Origin: Nageia nagi
Lineage: Eukaryota; Pinophyta
Length of the DNA stretch: 64,000 nt
Direction: 5' to 3'
Assembly (NCBI GenBank): GCA_050084985.1
Contig: JBITNC010000001.1
Location: 115,072,001 to 115,136,000, forward strand
The notes beneath the pieces were generated by a model. It saw nothing but the letters and a program-made list of their open reading frames with translations. It was not told the origin of the DNA and made no database searches. The first letter of the stretch is position 1. The number at the start of each line of letters is the position of its first letter. The position numbers were made by a program, and so were the translations under genes. Positions 1 through 13,949 of this stretch are shown piece after piece.

Positions 1-660
1 TGTAATACTTAGCCAAACATGCTTGTAATACATTGTAAAAACATGCTAGTAAGTTGGCAAAAAATGTGCTTGTAATACTTAACCAAACACAAAAGAAATA
101 TGTGGTTCCCAAGTGCTTCATTAGATCAAAGTTTAAGGGCATCCTTATTGTATCCATGAATTTCATATCCTCCAATCATAACAATCCATGATACTACCTA
201 TTTGGTGCTTGTAACAGAATGCAAGAATAAGGGAATTTGTGGAAATAATCCTTTTTTAGTTGAATCCTATATATGTTGCAACTTATGTCATACTTTCAAA
301 TATTTATGTTGGAGTAGGCAATTATGTTTCAAATATTTTCTCTTAAAATGGATGTATCTACTTAGTGCTTGTAAATTGAATATTGTGATAGCAATATTAT
401 AGAGTATATTTAAATCATTTAAGCATAATTGAAACTGTAGAGCATATTTGAATCATTTGGAATTTGAGCATAATTGAAATTAGAAAGCATATTTGAATCA
501 TTTGAGCATAATTGAAGCTATAGATCATATTTAAATCATTTGAATATAATAATATAATAAGATTCATTCATGCTATTAAAGTATTTATAACCATCATCCA
601 CTAGACTTTGCATGGCTACATGCAAGTAGAAGACACACAAAGGTTATGCTATTAGGGTTG
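1..660. repeat. Left subterminal repeats of the CACTA element
   Basis: Short units recur here: gcttgtaatacttarccaaac (with variants) at 1-95, and a block around 'gagcataattgaa' followed by 'atatttgaatcattt' three times between 410 and 545. A block beginning 'ggttcccaagtgcttcat' occurs at 106 and 659. The reverse complements of the same words are found at 7.5-8.7 kb. No gene is visible. Confidence 0.7.
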
Positions 661-963
661 GTTCCCAAGTGCTTCATCTATTAAATATTTTAAGGGAATC
701 CTTGATTCAACCTATCATTATGGTCCATGAAACTTTTTTTTGCATAGTCTGCACTACAAATAAGGTCAACAATGCATGCATAATGATTCATCTCAAGAAT
801 GATGCAATAGGACCTTATGTATTCTTCCACATTCTACATACATGTCTATTAGGGCATAGATCAAAATTAAATTTCACCTTGTTTATGATGTGGTTAGGTA
901 TAAGGATATTTTTTTTCAAACATCATGGCAAAATCTTGGCTACAAACACCTAGAAATAGTGAG

Positions 964-3900
964 GACTATGTATATGGTGTTGAGGAATTCATTGATTTTG
1001 TAAGAAAGAATTCAAGTAACCCTAAAAGAATTAGATGTCCATGTTGTATATGCTAAAATATGGAAATTATTGGTTTTTAAAAGGTTTTTTAGCACCTATT
1101 TTTATATGGAATGGACAAGACATATAAAATATCTATTATTTTTTTGCATGGAGAAAAACTATCTATTATTAACGAATATGCATTAGACACATGCACTACC
1201 ATGGATGAGTGTCCAAATATGGAAGGTGTACAAGATGATATTATTGAAATATTCAATTTCAATTGCTTAAAGAGTGGAAAATAACTATGAGATAATGATG
1301 TCAAGTTCCAATTTTCTCTTGATGAATTCCACTCCTTGGTTGAAGATGCTGACAAACAACCATTATATCCAAGCTATACAAAGTTCACAAAATTATCGAC
1401 ATTAGCTAAATTATATTACCTCAAAGCAAAATATGGTTGGTAATACAAAATATTTGGTGAGTTATTAATGTTGCTAAAAGATATGCTCCTAATTTATAAT
1501 ACATTTCCAAAGTCCCCATATGTGGTGAAGAAATTGTTGAAGCCACTGGGATTAAATTATGTAATGATACATGCATGTAAAAATGACTGTATTTTATAGA
1601 AAGATTATGATAATATTCAAGCTTGCCCAAAATATGTTACTTATCATTGAAAAATTGACCCTTATTAAAAAATCAAACAAGATGTTAAGGTTCTTGTCAA
1701 GGTATTGAGGTATTTACCCATTGACCAGAGGTTGAAGAGAATGTATAGGTAAATATCTTTGTTTATACCACTAGCTTTATTGTATTTATTTCTTTCATCA
1801 ATGTTAGACGTTGCTAAAGTGAGCTTTTTTCTTCTTGTAACTCTGTAATGGTTTTTAAGAATATGAGATGGCATTCCTAGCATAAGAGTTTAGATGCAAA
1901 AATTCAACATCTAGTTGACTATCCAACATGGAAAATGATAGGTGTTAAGTGGTTGAATTTTATTGATGATCCACACAATGTACAATTGGCAATTGCAACC
2001 AATGGGTTCAATCCTTTTGTTGATTTTAGTATTGGTTACATTTTTAGGCCCATTGTGTTGGTCATGTACAACCTTCCACCATGGATGTCAATGAAGAGAA
2101 AATTATTCAATGCTTAGCTTGTTAATAACTAGCCCCAAGAAACTAGGTAAAGATTTTGATATTTTTCTACAATCATTGGTTGATTACTTGCACAAACTAT
2201 GGATTGAAGGAGTACAAACTTATGATGCATTTCAAAATACTACATTCAATATGAGAGCAAATATATTGATATGAGTAATTCATGATTTTCTTTCTTATGG
2301 AAATATGTTAAGTTGTATGATAAAGGGACTAGTAGGATGTCTAATATGTGGTGAAAACACTTGTTCAAAATATCTTAAATGCAGTAAAAGGATCATTTAC
2401 TTGGGCCATTGGAGATTCCTTCCTACATATCATCTATTTCATAGTCAAAAAATATCTTTCAATGGCCAAGAAGAGCATGGTAAACCACCAAAATGTTTAA
2501 CTGGGATTGAAATACAACAAAAAATAGATAGAATCCCATCAAATTAAGGAAAGAGGGAATAAAAGAAAAGAAACGAAGAAGAATGATCATAACGAGTCTC
2601 TTATAGTAGGATGGAAGAAGAAATCTATACTCTTCAATCTGTCATACTAGGAGGTATGAAATGCAATTTTAATTTTTTATTTGTTGTTATATCTATCAAT
2701 ATGAAGTAATTTTAGTTTGATATTTTTATTTTTGAACAAAATCTTGTACTTCGTCACAACTTGGATATGATGCATATGGAGAAGAATGTTTGCGAAATCC
2801 TTTTAGGGAAATTGTTATGTATTGAAGGAAAGTCAAACAATGATAGAAAGTCCCATGAGGATTTATTAAATATGAAGATTAGGAAACCATTGTGGTCATT
2901 AATTGATGAAAAATAAGACATATCTTCCAACAACACCCTACAATTTGTCTAAGAATGAGAAATAAAGTATTTGTCAAATATTTTACAATTTGAAATTACT
3001 TGATGGGTGTATTTTAAATATGAGCAAACACATATCTATGAAAGAACATAAGAACATCGATCTAAAATCACACAATTATCATATTCTCTTGCATCACCTT
3101 CTTTTGATAATACTACAACATGTGATTGAAAAGCCTGTACAACAAACCATTTGTAAGTTATGCATGTTTTATAGAGATATATGCACGAAAGTGGTGGATC
3201 TCATGAAAATGGAGAAATTATAGGAAGAGGTTGTGGATACATTATGTTTACTTGAAAATTACTCCCCCCTTTCATTTTTTGATATCATGGTGCACTTAAC
3301 AGTTCACTTGGTGCAAGATGTACTTCTATATGGACCTATGTAATATCAATATATGTACCATTTTGATAGGTTTGTATGTAATCATCAATTTCATAAACCA
3401 CCATTTTATAATTTTGTATAGTATCTCATTAAAACAAAAATATTTTTCTTTTTCAAAATTATGAAGATTGTTAAGGGTTATGTAAAGAATTGAGCTAGCT
3501 TGAAGGTTGTATTACATAATGATATATCTTTGAGAAATCTATTTCATTCTATACAGATTACATGACATGTTTAGAAGAAATTAATTGTAAAGAGGCAGGG
3601 AGTGATGAAGAAGAAGATACTATAGTCCATGGAAGGCCAACATCCACTAGCGAACTCTTTAATTTGGACCCATTTCTCTCAAGCAAACTTATCAACATGT
3701 TTTCCTTAACATGAATGAAGTTCAACCTTGGGTAGACTAGGTGTCTATTTGTTGTTATTATATAGTAGAATATTATTTAGATCCAACTATACTTGATAAA
3801 CTTTAGGCCAAATCAAGAAGCATGAGATGAGTATCAAGGAATCCAACCCTTGTGCAGTGAGAGATGAAACATGGTTATAAAAAAATCATATTAAAAAAAT

Positions 3901-4612
3901 TATCCCTTGAATACAAGATCAAGTTATTATACTCATATTAATTTTTGACATTCTTATGTATCAGCATGTAATGTTTGGTATTTTTATTCTAACTATTCTT
4001 CTTTGTTTTAGTTTTAGAGATGAAAATCAACATAATGGTGACGACTTTGACACAATAAAATGGGTGGCATGTGGTCCAAATCAAATTGCCACCAAATTTT
4101 AAGGCTATTTGATCAATAATTATAAAATTAATACCAAATATATAGATGAACAAAGAACAAATTAAAACAATGGCATGTGTGTCGATGCATTTTTCAAGTG
4201 CAGAGGAAGTGTAAAAGACACAAATATGGTGCTTGAAATAGTTACATATTATGGTGTTATTAGGAAAATAATTACGTTAAATTAGTATCAGTTTAAACAC
4301 ATTATATTCAAATATGATTTAATTAATGTTGTTGAAAAGGAGAATGTATGTAAAAATGATGAAATGGGCTTCAAAATGGTCAACATGAGCAGATTACAAT
4401 GTGGGGATAGACTAGAAGATGATCCATTTAGTCTAACATTATAATCCAAACAAGTATGTTATATACAATATTTAGAAGAATCCAATTAGTATATGGATCT
4501 CATATAACCTCCAAGAGGGATAAGAGACATTGAAGTGTATGAGGTAGATTATACTAGTATCCCTTGAGAAACAAATTTCATTGAACATAAAATTGCATAA
4601 GATGATAATGCA
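964..4612 (+). pseudogene. EnSpm/CACTA transposase pseudogene
   Basis: Broken reading frames on the + strand follow the order of a plant EnSpm transposase (TNP2-like). A transposase-associated zinc-binding start is seen at about 964-1060 (EEFIDFVRKNSSNPKRIRCP, then CCIC). 'YPSYTKFTKLSTLAKLYYLK' follows at about 1365-1425 and 'CLICGENTCSKYLKCSKR' at about 2340. The core 'RHNLDMMHMEKNVCE' is at about 2750-2800, and 'PLSFFDIMVHLTVHLVQDV' (DUF4218-like) at about 3265-3325. A DUF4216-like tail ('DEMGFKMVNMSRLQCGDRL') runs to about 4.6 kb. Stops and frameshifts occur throughout, so no functional protein is expected. Its product would have cut and moved the element in the nucleus. Family membership is firm; the exact ends are not. 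Confidence 0.87.
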
Positions 4613-4666
4613 AATGATGGCAACATTCGATATTTGCATGGGGATATTGAGGGTACATATTTTTGA

Positions 4667-7459
4667 GCATGATCTTGTAGCTTGATTGGAAGTCTAATAC
4701 ATGTTATATATTTAAATACTAAAATTTAATATCCATATTTTGTAATATGTTTGAATGCATTGGCTATTGGTAATGCTACTATTGATTATATGTTTATTCT
4801 TTATTTTGCAATAAATGAATATGATGAAACTATAAATTTAGCACTTAATTTTAGACCATATGGTTTATTTAGATCATTTCTTGTCTTTATTTAAATAATT
4901 TCATATCACATGGTCTATTTAGATATTTCAGTGGTAGGTATGAATTTGTTGGAGGTTTTAAATAGCAAATTTGATGTTGTTATCGCTTCATGAGGTTTCA
5001 AAGATACTTAAATCATCTCATATCATTTTTTCATATCATATAGTGTACTTAGATCATATTTCTTAGCATGATCTTGTAGCTTGATTGGAAGTCTAATGCA
5101 TGTTATATATTTAAATACTAAAATTTAATATCCATATTTTGTAATATGTTTGAATGCATTGGCTATTGGTAATGCTACTATTGATTATATGTTTATTCTT
5201 TATTTTGCAATAAATGAATATGATGAAACTATAAATTTAGCACTTAATTTTAGACCATATGGTTTATTTAGATCATTTCTTGTCTTTATTTAAATAATTT
5301 TATATCACATGGTCTATTTAGATATTTCAGTGGTAGGTATGAATTTGTTGGAGGTTTTAAATAGCAAATTTGATGTTGTTATCGCTTCATGAGGTTTCAA
5401 AGATACTTAAATCATCTCATATCATTTTTTCATATCATATAGTGTACTTAGATCATATTTTTGAGCATGATCTTGTAGCTTGATTGGAAGTCTAATACAT
5501 GTTATATATTTAAATACTAAAATTTAATATCCATATTTTGTAATATGTTTGAATGCATTGGCTATTGGTAATGCTACTATTGATTATATGTTTATTCTTT
5601 ATTTTGCAATAAATGAATATAATGAAACTATAAATTTAGCACTTAATTTTAGACCATATGGTTTATTTAGATCATTTCTTGTCTTTATTTAAATAATTTC
5701 ATATCACATGGTCTATTTAGATATTTCAGTGGTAGGTATGAATTTGTTGGAGGTTTTAAATAGCAAATTTGATGTTGTTATCGCTTCATGAGGTTTCAAA
5801 GATACTTAAATCATCTCATATCATTTTTTCATATCATATAGTGTACTTAGATCATATTTCTTAGCATGATCTTGTAGCTTGATTGGAAGTCTAATACATG
5901 TTATATATTTAAATACTAAAATTTAATATCCATATTTTGTAATATGTTTGAATGCATTGGCTATTGGTAATGCTACTATTGATTATATGTTTATTCTTTA
6001 TTTTGCAATAAATGAATATGATGAAACTATAAATTTAGCACTTAATTTTAGACCATATGGTTTATTTAGATCATTTCTTGTCTTTATTTAAATAATTTCA
6101 TATCACATGGTCTATTTATATCTTTCAGTGGTAGGTATGAATTTGTTGGAGGTTTTAAATAGCAAATTTGATGTTGTTATCGCTTCATGAGGTTTCAAAG
6201 ATACTTAAATCATCTCATATCATTTTTTCATATCATATAGTGTACTTAGATCATATTTCTTAGCATGATCTTGTAGCTTGATTGGAAGTCTAATGCATGT
6301 TATATATTTAAATACTAAAATTTAATATCCATATTTTGTAATATGTTTGAATGCATTGGCTATTGGTAATGCTACTATTGATTATATGTTTATTCTTTAT
6401 TTTGCAATAAATGAATATGATGAAACTATAAATTTAGCACTTAATTTTAGACCATATGGTTTATTTAGATCATTTCTTGTCTTTATTTAAATAATTTCAT
6501 ATCACATGGTCTATTTAGATATTTCAGTGGTAGGTATGAATTTGTTGGAGGTTTTAAATAGCAAATTTGATGTTGTTATCGCTTCATGAGGTTTCAAAGA
6601 TACTTAAATCATCTCTTATCATTTTTTCATATCATATAGTGTACTTAGATCATATTTCTTAGCATGATCTTGTAGCTTGATTGGAAGTCTAATACATGTT
6701 ATATATTTAAATACTAAAATTTAATATCCATATTTTGTAATATGTTTGAATGCATTGGCTATTGGTAATGCTACTATTGATTATATGTTTATTCTTTATT
6801 TTGCAATAAATGAATATGATGAAACTATAAATTTAGCACTTAATTTTAGACCATATGGTTTATTTAGATCATTTCTTGTCTTTATTTAAATAATTTCATA
6901 TCACATGGTCTATTTAGATATTTCAGTGGTAGGTATGAATTTGTTGGAGGTTTTAAATAGCAAATTTGATGTTGTTATCGCTTCATGAGGTTTCAAAGAT
7001 ACTTAAATCATCTCATATCATTTTTTCATATCATATAGTGTACTTAGATCATATTTCTTAGCATGATCTTGTAGCTTGATTGGAAGTCTAATACATGTTA
7101 TATATTTAAATACTAAAATTTAATATCCATATTTTGTAATATGTTTGAATGCATTGGCTATTGGTAATGCTACTATTGATTATATGTTTATTCTTTATTT
7201 TGCAATAAATGAATATGATGAAACTATAAATTTAGCACTTAATTTTAGACCATATGGTTTATTTAGATCATTTCTTGTCTTTATTTAAATAATTTCATAT
7301 CACATGGTCTATTTAGATATTTCAGTGGTAGGTATGAATTTGTTGGAGGTTTTAAATAGCAAATTTGATGTTGTTATCGCTTCATGAGGTTTCAAAGATA
7401 CTTAAATCATCTCATATCATTTTTTCATATCATATAGTGTACTTAGATCATATCATATC
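4667..7459. repeat. Seven tandem copies of a 399-bp unit
   Basis: The word 'gcatgatcttgtagcttgat' starts at 4667, 5066, 5465, 5864, 6263, 6662 and 7061, a constant spacing of 399 bp. Copies differ by only a few bases. Examples are 'ctaatgcatg' in copies 2 and 5 against 'ctaatacatg' elsewhere, 'aatataatg' in copy 3, two changes near 6120 in copy 4, and 'atctcttatc' in copy 5. Copies 6 and 7 look the same. The array ends in a (catat) run near 7450-7470. Each unit contains three degenerate versions of 'atatggtttatttagatcat', which links it to the short repeats at 8.77-8.95 kb. No ORF crosses it. Confidence 0.97.
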
Positions 7460-7479
7460 ATATCATATAATTGAATCAT

Positions 7480-8720
7480 TTTAGAATATAGTTGCATCAT
7501 TTAAGGAAATTCTCTACAATTTTAATTCTACTCAAATGATTCAAATATGATCTACAGTATCAACATAAGATTTAGCACATGGAAATCACATTTTTTTCTA
7601 TGTTTGGTTAATTGTTACAAGCATATTTTTGCCAAATTACCAATTTTGGACTTGTACAGTTGCATCATTTTAGAACATAGGGTGGATGAGGCCAACTTAT
7701 CACTTTGCGTCTAATCGTACAAGCACAAAAAAAGATAATTTATCACTTTTTGACAAGTTTGTTACAAGAGTTCCATCAACTTTTTGATCCCATTTTTGGA
7801 CATGAAGATTATTCTCTATAGTTTTAGTTATGCTCAAAATATTCAAATATGGTCTACAATTTCAACATAAGATGCAACACTTAGGAACCACATTTTTCTA
7901 TGTTTGGCTAAGTATTACAAGCATGTTTTTACCAACTTGCCACTTATGGAATGGTACAATTTCATAATTTCATAACATAGTGTGGACAAGGCTAACTTAT
8001 CATATCTGTTCTAATTATATAAATATAAAAAAGATAGTTTATCACTTTTTGATAGGTTTCTTCCAACAATCACATCAACTTTTGGGTCCTATTTTTGGAC
8101 ATGAAGATTATGCTCTATATTTTCAATTATGCTCAAATGATTCAAATATGGTCTTACAGTTTCAACATAAGATGCAACACTTGGTAACCACATATTTTTT
8201 TGTGTTTTGGTAAGTATTACAAGCATGTTTTTGCCAACTTACTAGTTATGTATGTGTACAGTTGCATCATTTCAAAACATAGGGTGGATGAGACCAACTT
8301 TTGGTTACAGATTTCAACCTTGTTGTTGGACATGAAGATTATGCTTTATAGTTTCAATTATGCTCAAATGATTCAAATATGTTCTATAGTTTCAATATAA
8401 GATGCAAAACTTAGGAACCACATGCTTTTTTGTGTTTGGATAAGTATTATAAGCATGTTTTTACCAACTTACCACTTTTGGACTTGTATAGTTGCATCAT
8501 TTCAAATCATAGGATGGATGAGGCCAACTTATCATTTTTGGTTATGCTTTTGGACCCTGCTTTTGGACATGAAGATTATGCTCCATAGTTTTAATTATGC
8601 TAAAATGATTCAAATATCTATATTTTTAACATAAGATGCAACACTTGGGAACCACATGTTTTTTCCTATTTTTGGATATAAATATTACAAACATGTTTTT
8701 TCCAACTTAGCACTTTGCTT
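7480..8720. repeat. Right subterminal repeats of the CACTA element
   Basis: Five imperfect copies of a unit lie here. It includes 'gcaacacttaggaaccacat' (about 7575, 7872, 8173, 8403, 8638), 'gtattacaagcatgttttt', 'gttgcatcatttcaaaacat' and 'ggacatgaagattatgctc'. Spacing is about 300, 300, 230 and 235 bp, the last units having lost a segment. These words are the reverse complement of those at 1-560, giving an inverted arrangement around the transposase. Short open frames across this stretch arise from the repeats and are not genes. Confidence 0.8.
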
Positions 8721-8764
8721 CATTTCCTCTATTTAAAATAACTTCTTATTGCTATTTGCACTTG

Positions 8765-8950
8765 AACTTACTCAATCATTTCATATTATATGTTGGTGTT
8801 TTTAGATCATTTTATATCATATGTTGGTGCATTTAGATTGTTTCATAGCATATGTTGGTGCATTTAGATAATTTCATAATCATATTTTGGTGCATTTAGA
8901 TCATTTCATATCATATGTTGGTGCATATTTTAGATAATTTCATATCCAAG
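8765..8950. repeat. About five short tandem repeats (about 37-45 bp)
   Basis: The motif 'catatgttggtgcatttaga' followed by 'tcatttcatat' is repeated about five times with small changes. It resembles sub-motifs of the 399-bp unit at 4.67-7.46 kb. Confidence 0.85.
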
Positions 8951-11900
8951 GATTGAAGCTTTATTAACATGGTGATTAGGCATTCTTTCAAGGGCTACTA
9001 ATTCTTAGACTAGGATGAGGAAGAATTTAATGGTGACTAGCCAGTTCCATCGGGCCATCCTTTTGGAGCCCATGGCCAACACTATGATTGAACATATGTT
9101 AAACCTCGAGTAACCAAAGATGGTGTAGTCTAGAAGAATTCTTCCATAAACTACACCTATTTTTTTAAAACAATAATGATTTGGTGGTGAATTCTAAGGT
9201 GGTAGAAATCACCTGCCTCATTAAACTATAAGGTGGTGGGTGTTTCCCTTCCACTTGAAGTATAAGATGGTGGGTATACACTATCATCCTAAATACCAAA
9301 GTACAATTTAAGAAGCTTTGGTAGCAAGAAAGTCAACTTTACACTAGTAGGTTTATCCTCTCGTCATAGAGTTGAGACTTTTAGTGATACCCTCATTGAT
9401 GGTAGATGGATTCCTGCCACTAAAGTTGTTTGGTGGGTTTTTTTTCCTAACACCCAAAGCCTTTTTTGGTTTAGTGAAAACAAATCGTTATATATGCTTA
9501 CAAGTGGAAATATTTTCTATTAAGTATAAGCTAATCAATCAAGTATAAGCTAATTATAACTTATATTTAACAATAAAATAATATTATTAACAAAATTAAG
9601 CATATTTATGGTAGTTATGTTATTGGTATAATCATTATCATAATGCAATGAATTAAACATGCTACTCAAATGCTTTATTAGTTTTAATGAGATATAAACC
9701 ATGAAATTTAGCTCCATCCATCATAATTCAAATTGGATTGATAATATATTGATAATTCTTATTAAGGTCTTTATCCTCATGGTGCTCATACCTTTTTAAA
9801 ACATTAATTTTAAAACTTCATGTTGGAAATACATTTGTCATAAAAGTCTTTTTTTGTTGATAATACTTTCAATATTTATTATATAGGTTGATTTAAATGT
9901 GAATATGAATTGATAAAAGTGGACTTTTAGTTATATGTTTTATTTTTTATGCATGATCTAAAAATGTCCAAATGATTCTTGGGCAACTTAACAATATTTA
10001 TAATTTTTATAAATTTTATTCTAGTTACAACTTTGAATATAAATTTAGATAAAATTTGTTACTTTTATGCTAATAATATATGATTAATAATTTTTTAAAA
10101 ATATTGTAAGTGCCCTTTTTTATACCTTAACTTTCTTACAAATTCTATTTAAGGATACCTTTATGATCTAGGTAACAATAATACACCTTTTATGTTAACA
10201 ATAACTTCACATTCTCATGTTCCAAATGTGTTAAAAGTTAGAGTCACAAAATCCTTTAAACTTTTCTTCAGACATTTTGAGTTTTTTACTCTATATGTTT
10301 CCTTTTTTCTTCATATACTTATGCTTACTTCAATAATTAATTTTTGATGTATATCTAAGTGGATCGTAACTTACATTTATATCCCATAGGCCTAAGACGA
10401 CTAAATCTCAAAGTTTCAACCACCTATCCTCAATAAGAGTAGAGCATCAACACTTTGTAGTACATCATCATGCATCACTCCCACCTTGAATTCTTCAAAC
10501 TCATGTTTATCAGCAAGGTTCCTTGTTAAAATGTTAGACTTGTTCTATGATATCACAAAATAAGGAATGCAATAAGTAATGAGGGCTTAAATCCAAAAAT
10601 GATAAGGGTTATTGAATAACACCAAACATAGTTTATATGAAATTTATATAAAAGTTTAAATTATGATTTAAATCATAATCCTTCCTCCCTTTATAGATGG
10701 AGTTCCATTGTTAACCAAGACACCTTAGCTAATACTCCTTGGAGATGTCACCACAAAGGATATAAAGGAGTAAAATGTTATTTATTTAAGAAATATACAT
10801 CATAAACAAAATTTACCTAATTAATTAATTTAGATACATAAAATATAATTTTTAATTAACTAAAAATCAAATTCAGGTGTTAACAGATGCCCCCCTTTGA
10901 ATATGTTTTAAGGGATCAAGACATAATTCAAAGGAAACCTTGAAATTTGAAATAACAAGACTTCCCTATTCATGATGGTGGCTTGGGAATTCTCATTTTT
11001 TCAATACTTAATTTTTCTTCATTGGATTAGTTCATTATTGTATACCACTACTTCATATCTTGCTCCCCATTTTTCTTGGTGGTTGCATTGAAGACCCAAC
11101 TAGAATGGTAGGAACCAAGATAAAGAAGAGAATCTATAATAATATAAAAAAGGACTACACATACACATAAGGCATTATATTGCCCATGGTTAAGTTCATT
11201 AAAATATCATATAAATCATATTTATTAAAGCAAATATAAAATAAATATAATATAATATATCTCATAAATCATCAATAAACTTATTAAATCTCAAAAATTG
11301 GAAAATTAAACTTGCATGTCATCAATATTTTAAAGAATTATCATCTTATTAACTTCTTAAATCTTGATATACCTCCATAAATGAAATGATAGAATTGGTT
11401 ATTTAATGCCTTAAAAACCAAAAGGGGTTACCTCTTAAGAAATACCTTCGTATAAAACTCAACACACCTCAATCATTGAATGTGTTAGAATAGGGCACTA
11501 TTTTACTACTAGTACCAAACATGATGCCTCCAAAGTGAGATATTATAAAAACTTAGTAAACCTATATTATTGGAAGTTTTAGAATTGAGTACTATTTTTC
11601 ACTAAATACTAAATAGGATGTTTGAAAGTGCTAGAACTAGACACTTGATGTCCTAAGTATATAAAGGGATAACTTCAAATTCCAAAAATAAGGTACAAGA
11701 ATATATACTTGCACTTATCTTTGGTAATGAACCTTTGTATACTAAAAATTGTATAGAAATAAAAAATAAATATTGAATTGATGTACATGAAAATTTCAAT
11801 GATAATCCCTTAAAATATAAGCTTAAAAATATCTCTAAAGCAATATGCTAACATACCTCCTTTGAGCTACTTTTCTTTAGAAATTTCAATTGAAGAATAG

Positions 11901-13115
11901 ATGAAGCACTTTGCATATTTGGAAGACCTTATCTTGTTCCTTATTATTCTAAACATGCATTAGATGTTAGCTCAAACAAGATCTTAAATATTACACATAA
12001 CTTATGCTTTCCTTAATTTGAATGATGTAAGATTATGGTAAAGGTATGCTTAAAAATTTAAAGTTCATTTCAAAACATGAGAATAATGAAAAGAGACCTA
12101 AATGCAACTAACTAAGATAGGGGGACCTCCAATTTAGGCCCCTTTAGGAACCTAAATGAGCTTGGAGTGAGTTATCTCACTCTCAAAGGCAATGTGAGTC
12201 CCCTAGCCTCCAATCAATGATGACAACGAAATTAGTGATGCCTATTGTGTAAAGTGTGTATGCCTATATATGCTCTTTAAACAATTTGAATAATGTAATT
12301 TAAATAATCTAAGTTGATCTTGTGCAAGTATTTATGAAATCTAAGAACAATTATGTTTCAAACCCTAAGAGTGCTTCAAATCCTAAGAATGTTAAATATC
12401 CTTGGATTTCTAAGATCCAAAGATACCCATAAGGATAAATAGGTGTTTAAACCATAAACTAATGCATGCATGGAAAAACAATTTAAATTCAATGGATTTA
12501 GCATAGAAAATATACTAAATGAACATAATATTTAGTGGATGATACAAGTGTTGAGAATCCAAAGCCTTTCCATGGTGAGAGTGACTTCAAACCTACAAAA
12601 ACTTTGAGCATACAACAATATATACAATATAATATGAAATTCACCATGAGAATATTACCACAATGGCTGCAACATGAAGATTACGAGCTTGGTGTGGTAT
12701 GAAATCATTCAAAAGCTTGGAACCCTTGAGTAATCTTGGAGCAAATTTGAGAGCATAAATCATAGGTGAGCAATAGCAATAATGAATTAGAGAGAGGAAA
12801 TTCTAATTTTGCATAGTGTTATATACCTCTTTTAAAACTTAAGTCTAATATGTCTAGATACCCACTTTTGCACTTTATTTAACTTTTAATTCATTTTAGC
12901 TCCTTTTGAAATATTTTATCTCTTTAGAATATTTGCTTTTTGATCATTATTAAGCATATAAATGCAATTAACTCTCTTTATTCAAAAGTGTTAATTTTTG
13001 GTGTCTAAATTTTGCCCCTGTTGGATTAAGTCTTTTGCTAAAATAGATTTAGTTAAATATATGCAGATAAATATGTGTTTATTATGCAATAATTTTGGAT
13101 ATTTGTAATAATATA
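8951..13115. other. Spacer without a recognisable gene
   Basis: AT-rich and full of stops on both strands. A stretch at 9170-9300 repeats 'aaggtggtgggt'-like words. Around 10860-10910, 'gttaacagatgcccccctttg' variants look like an LTR or leader edge, but I found no partner copy. I can support no gene or complete element here. Confidence 0.6.
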
Positions 13116-13129
13116 AAATTTTAAAAATT

Positions 13130-13740
13130 TGAACAAATATGAATAGGAATTCGAATGTGCTTTTCGATAATTCGAATCGTAAACAATGTGTTCATGGAGT
13201 AAAAAATTGTAAAATTTGAATACATATGAATAGAAATTTGAATGTACTTTTTGATAATTTGAACCCTAAATAATATGTTCGTAACCATTTTTGAATCTTC
13301 TTAAAAAGAGTAAAATTTGAACCAACTTATATAGTATTTGGTAGCCGCCAAACCTATGCAAAGTTATTCGTGACATGTTTCAAAAAAGTGTAAAATTTAA
13401 ACAAACATATATAGTATTTTATGCCCACCAAACCTATACAAAGTTGTTCATGATGTAGAAATTTGAACCACTTATATAGTATTTGATGATTTCTTACATC
13501 AAACCTATGCAAAGCATTTGTGATAGTGAAACTCTGAACCACTTATATAGTATTTGGTAATTGTATACATCAAACCTATGTAAAGCATTCATGAATTTGA
13601 AACTTTTATCTACTTATATAGTATTTGATGATTGTATACATCAAACCTATACAAAGAATTTGTGAATTTGAAACTTTGAACCACTTATATAGTATTTGAT
13701 GATTGTATACATCAAACCTATGCAAGATGTTCATGAAGGA
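13130..13740. repeat. Minisatellite cluster, about 65-87 bp units
   Basis: Two units of about 87 bp ('gaataggaattcgaatgtgc' at 13141, 'gaatagaaatttgaatgtac' at 13228) precede six units built on 'cttatatagtatttgatgat' plus 'catcaaacctatgcaaag'. The 'tagtatttg' core begins near 13332, 13412, 13477, 13548, 13619 and 13690, so the last three intervals are 71 bp each. Open frames on the minus strand here simply read through the repeats. Confidence 0.93.
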
Positions 13741-13949
13741 GTAAGCATGTAGACTTACTAGCAAGAATGTAGTCTTGCTAAATAAACTTGAAATTATAAC
13801 TTTTGCATTTTGAAAAATCAAAGTATTGTTGCATTTGAAATTTTTGAAATCTTCCATTTGAACTTTGAAATTTTGAAAAAAATGAAATTTTTTCACTATG
13901 AGTCTAGAAAGAAAGTACCTGTTAGTAAGGATAGTCCATAGATATTCTT

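Larger units (their letters stand above)
1..8950 (+). mobile_element. Decayed EnSpm/CACTA DNA transposon (left end outside window)
   Basis: One element is inferred from three parts: subterminal repeats at 1-660, a transposase pseudogene at 964-4612, and related repeats in inverted orientation at 7480-8720. CACTA elements typically have subterminal repeats in both orientations around a transposase gene, which fits. A 399-bp tandem array sits between the transposase and the right repeats. I could not place the CACTA/TAGTG termini or a 3-bp target duplication; the left terminus is probably before base 1, and the right end at about 8.7-8.95 kb is a guess. The gene has many stops, so the element is inactive. 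Confidence 0.7.

Noticed and set aside
9380-9480. CACTA element right terminus (TAGTG at 9389 or 9472)
   Set aside because: TAGTG is too short to be informative and no matching CACTA left end or target duplication is visible.
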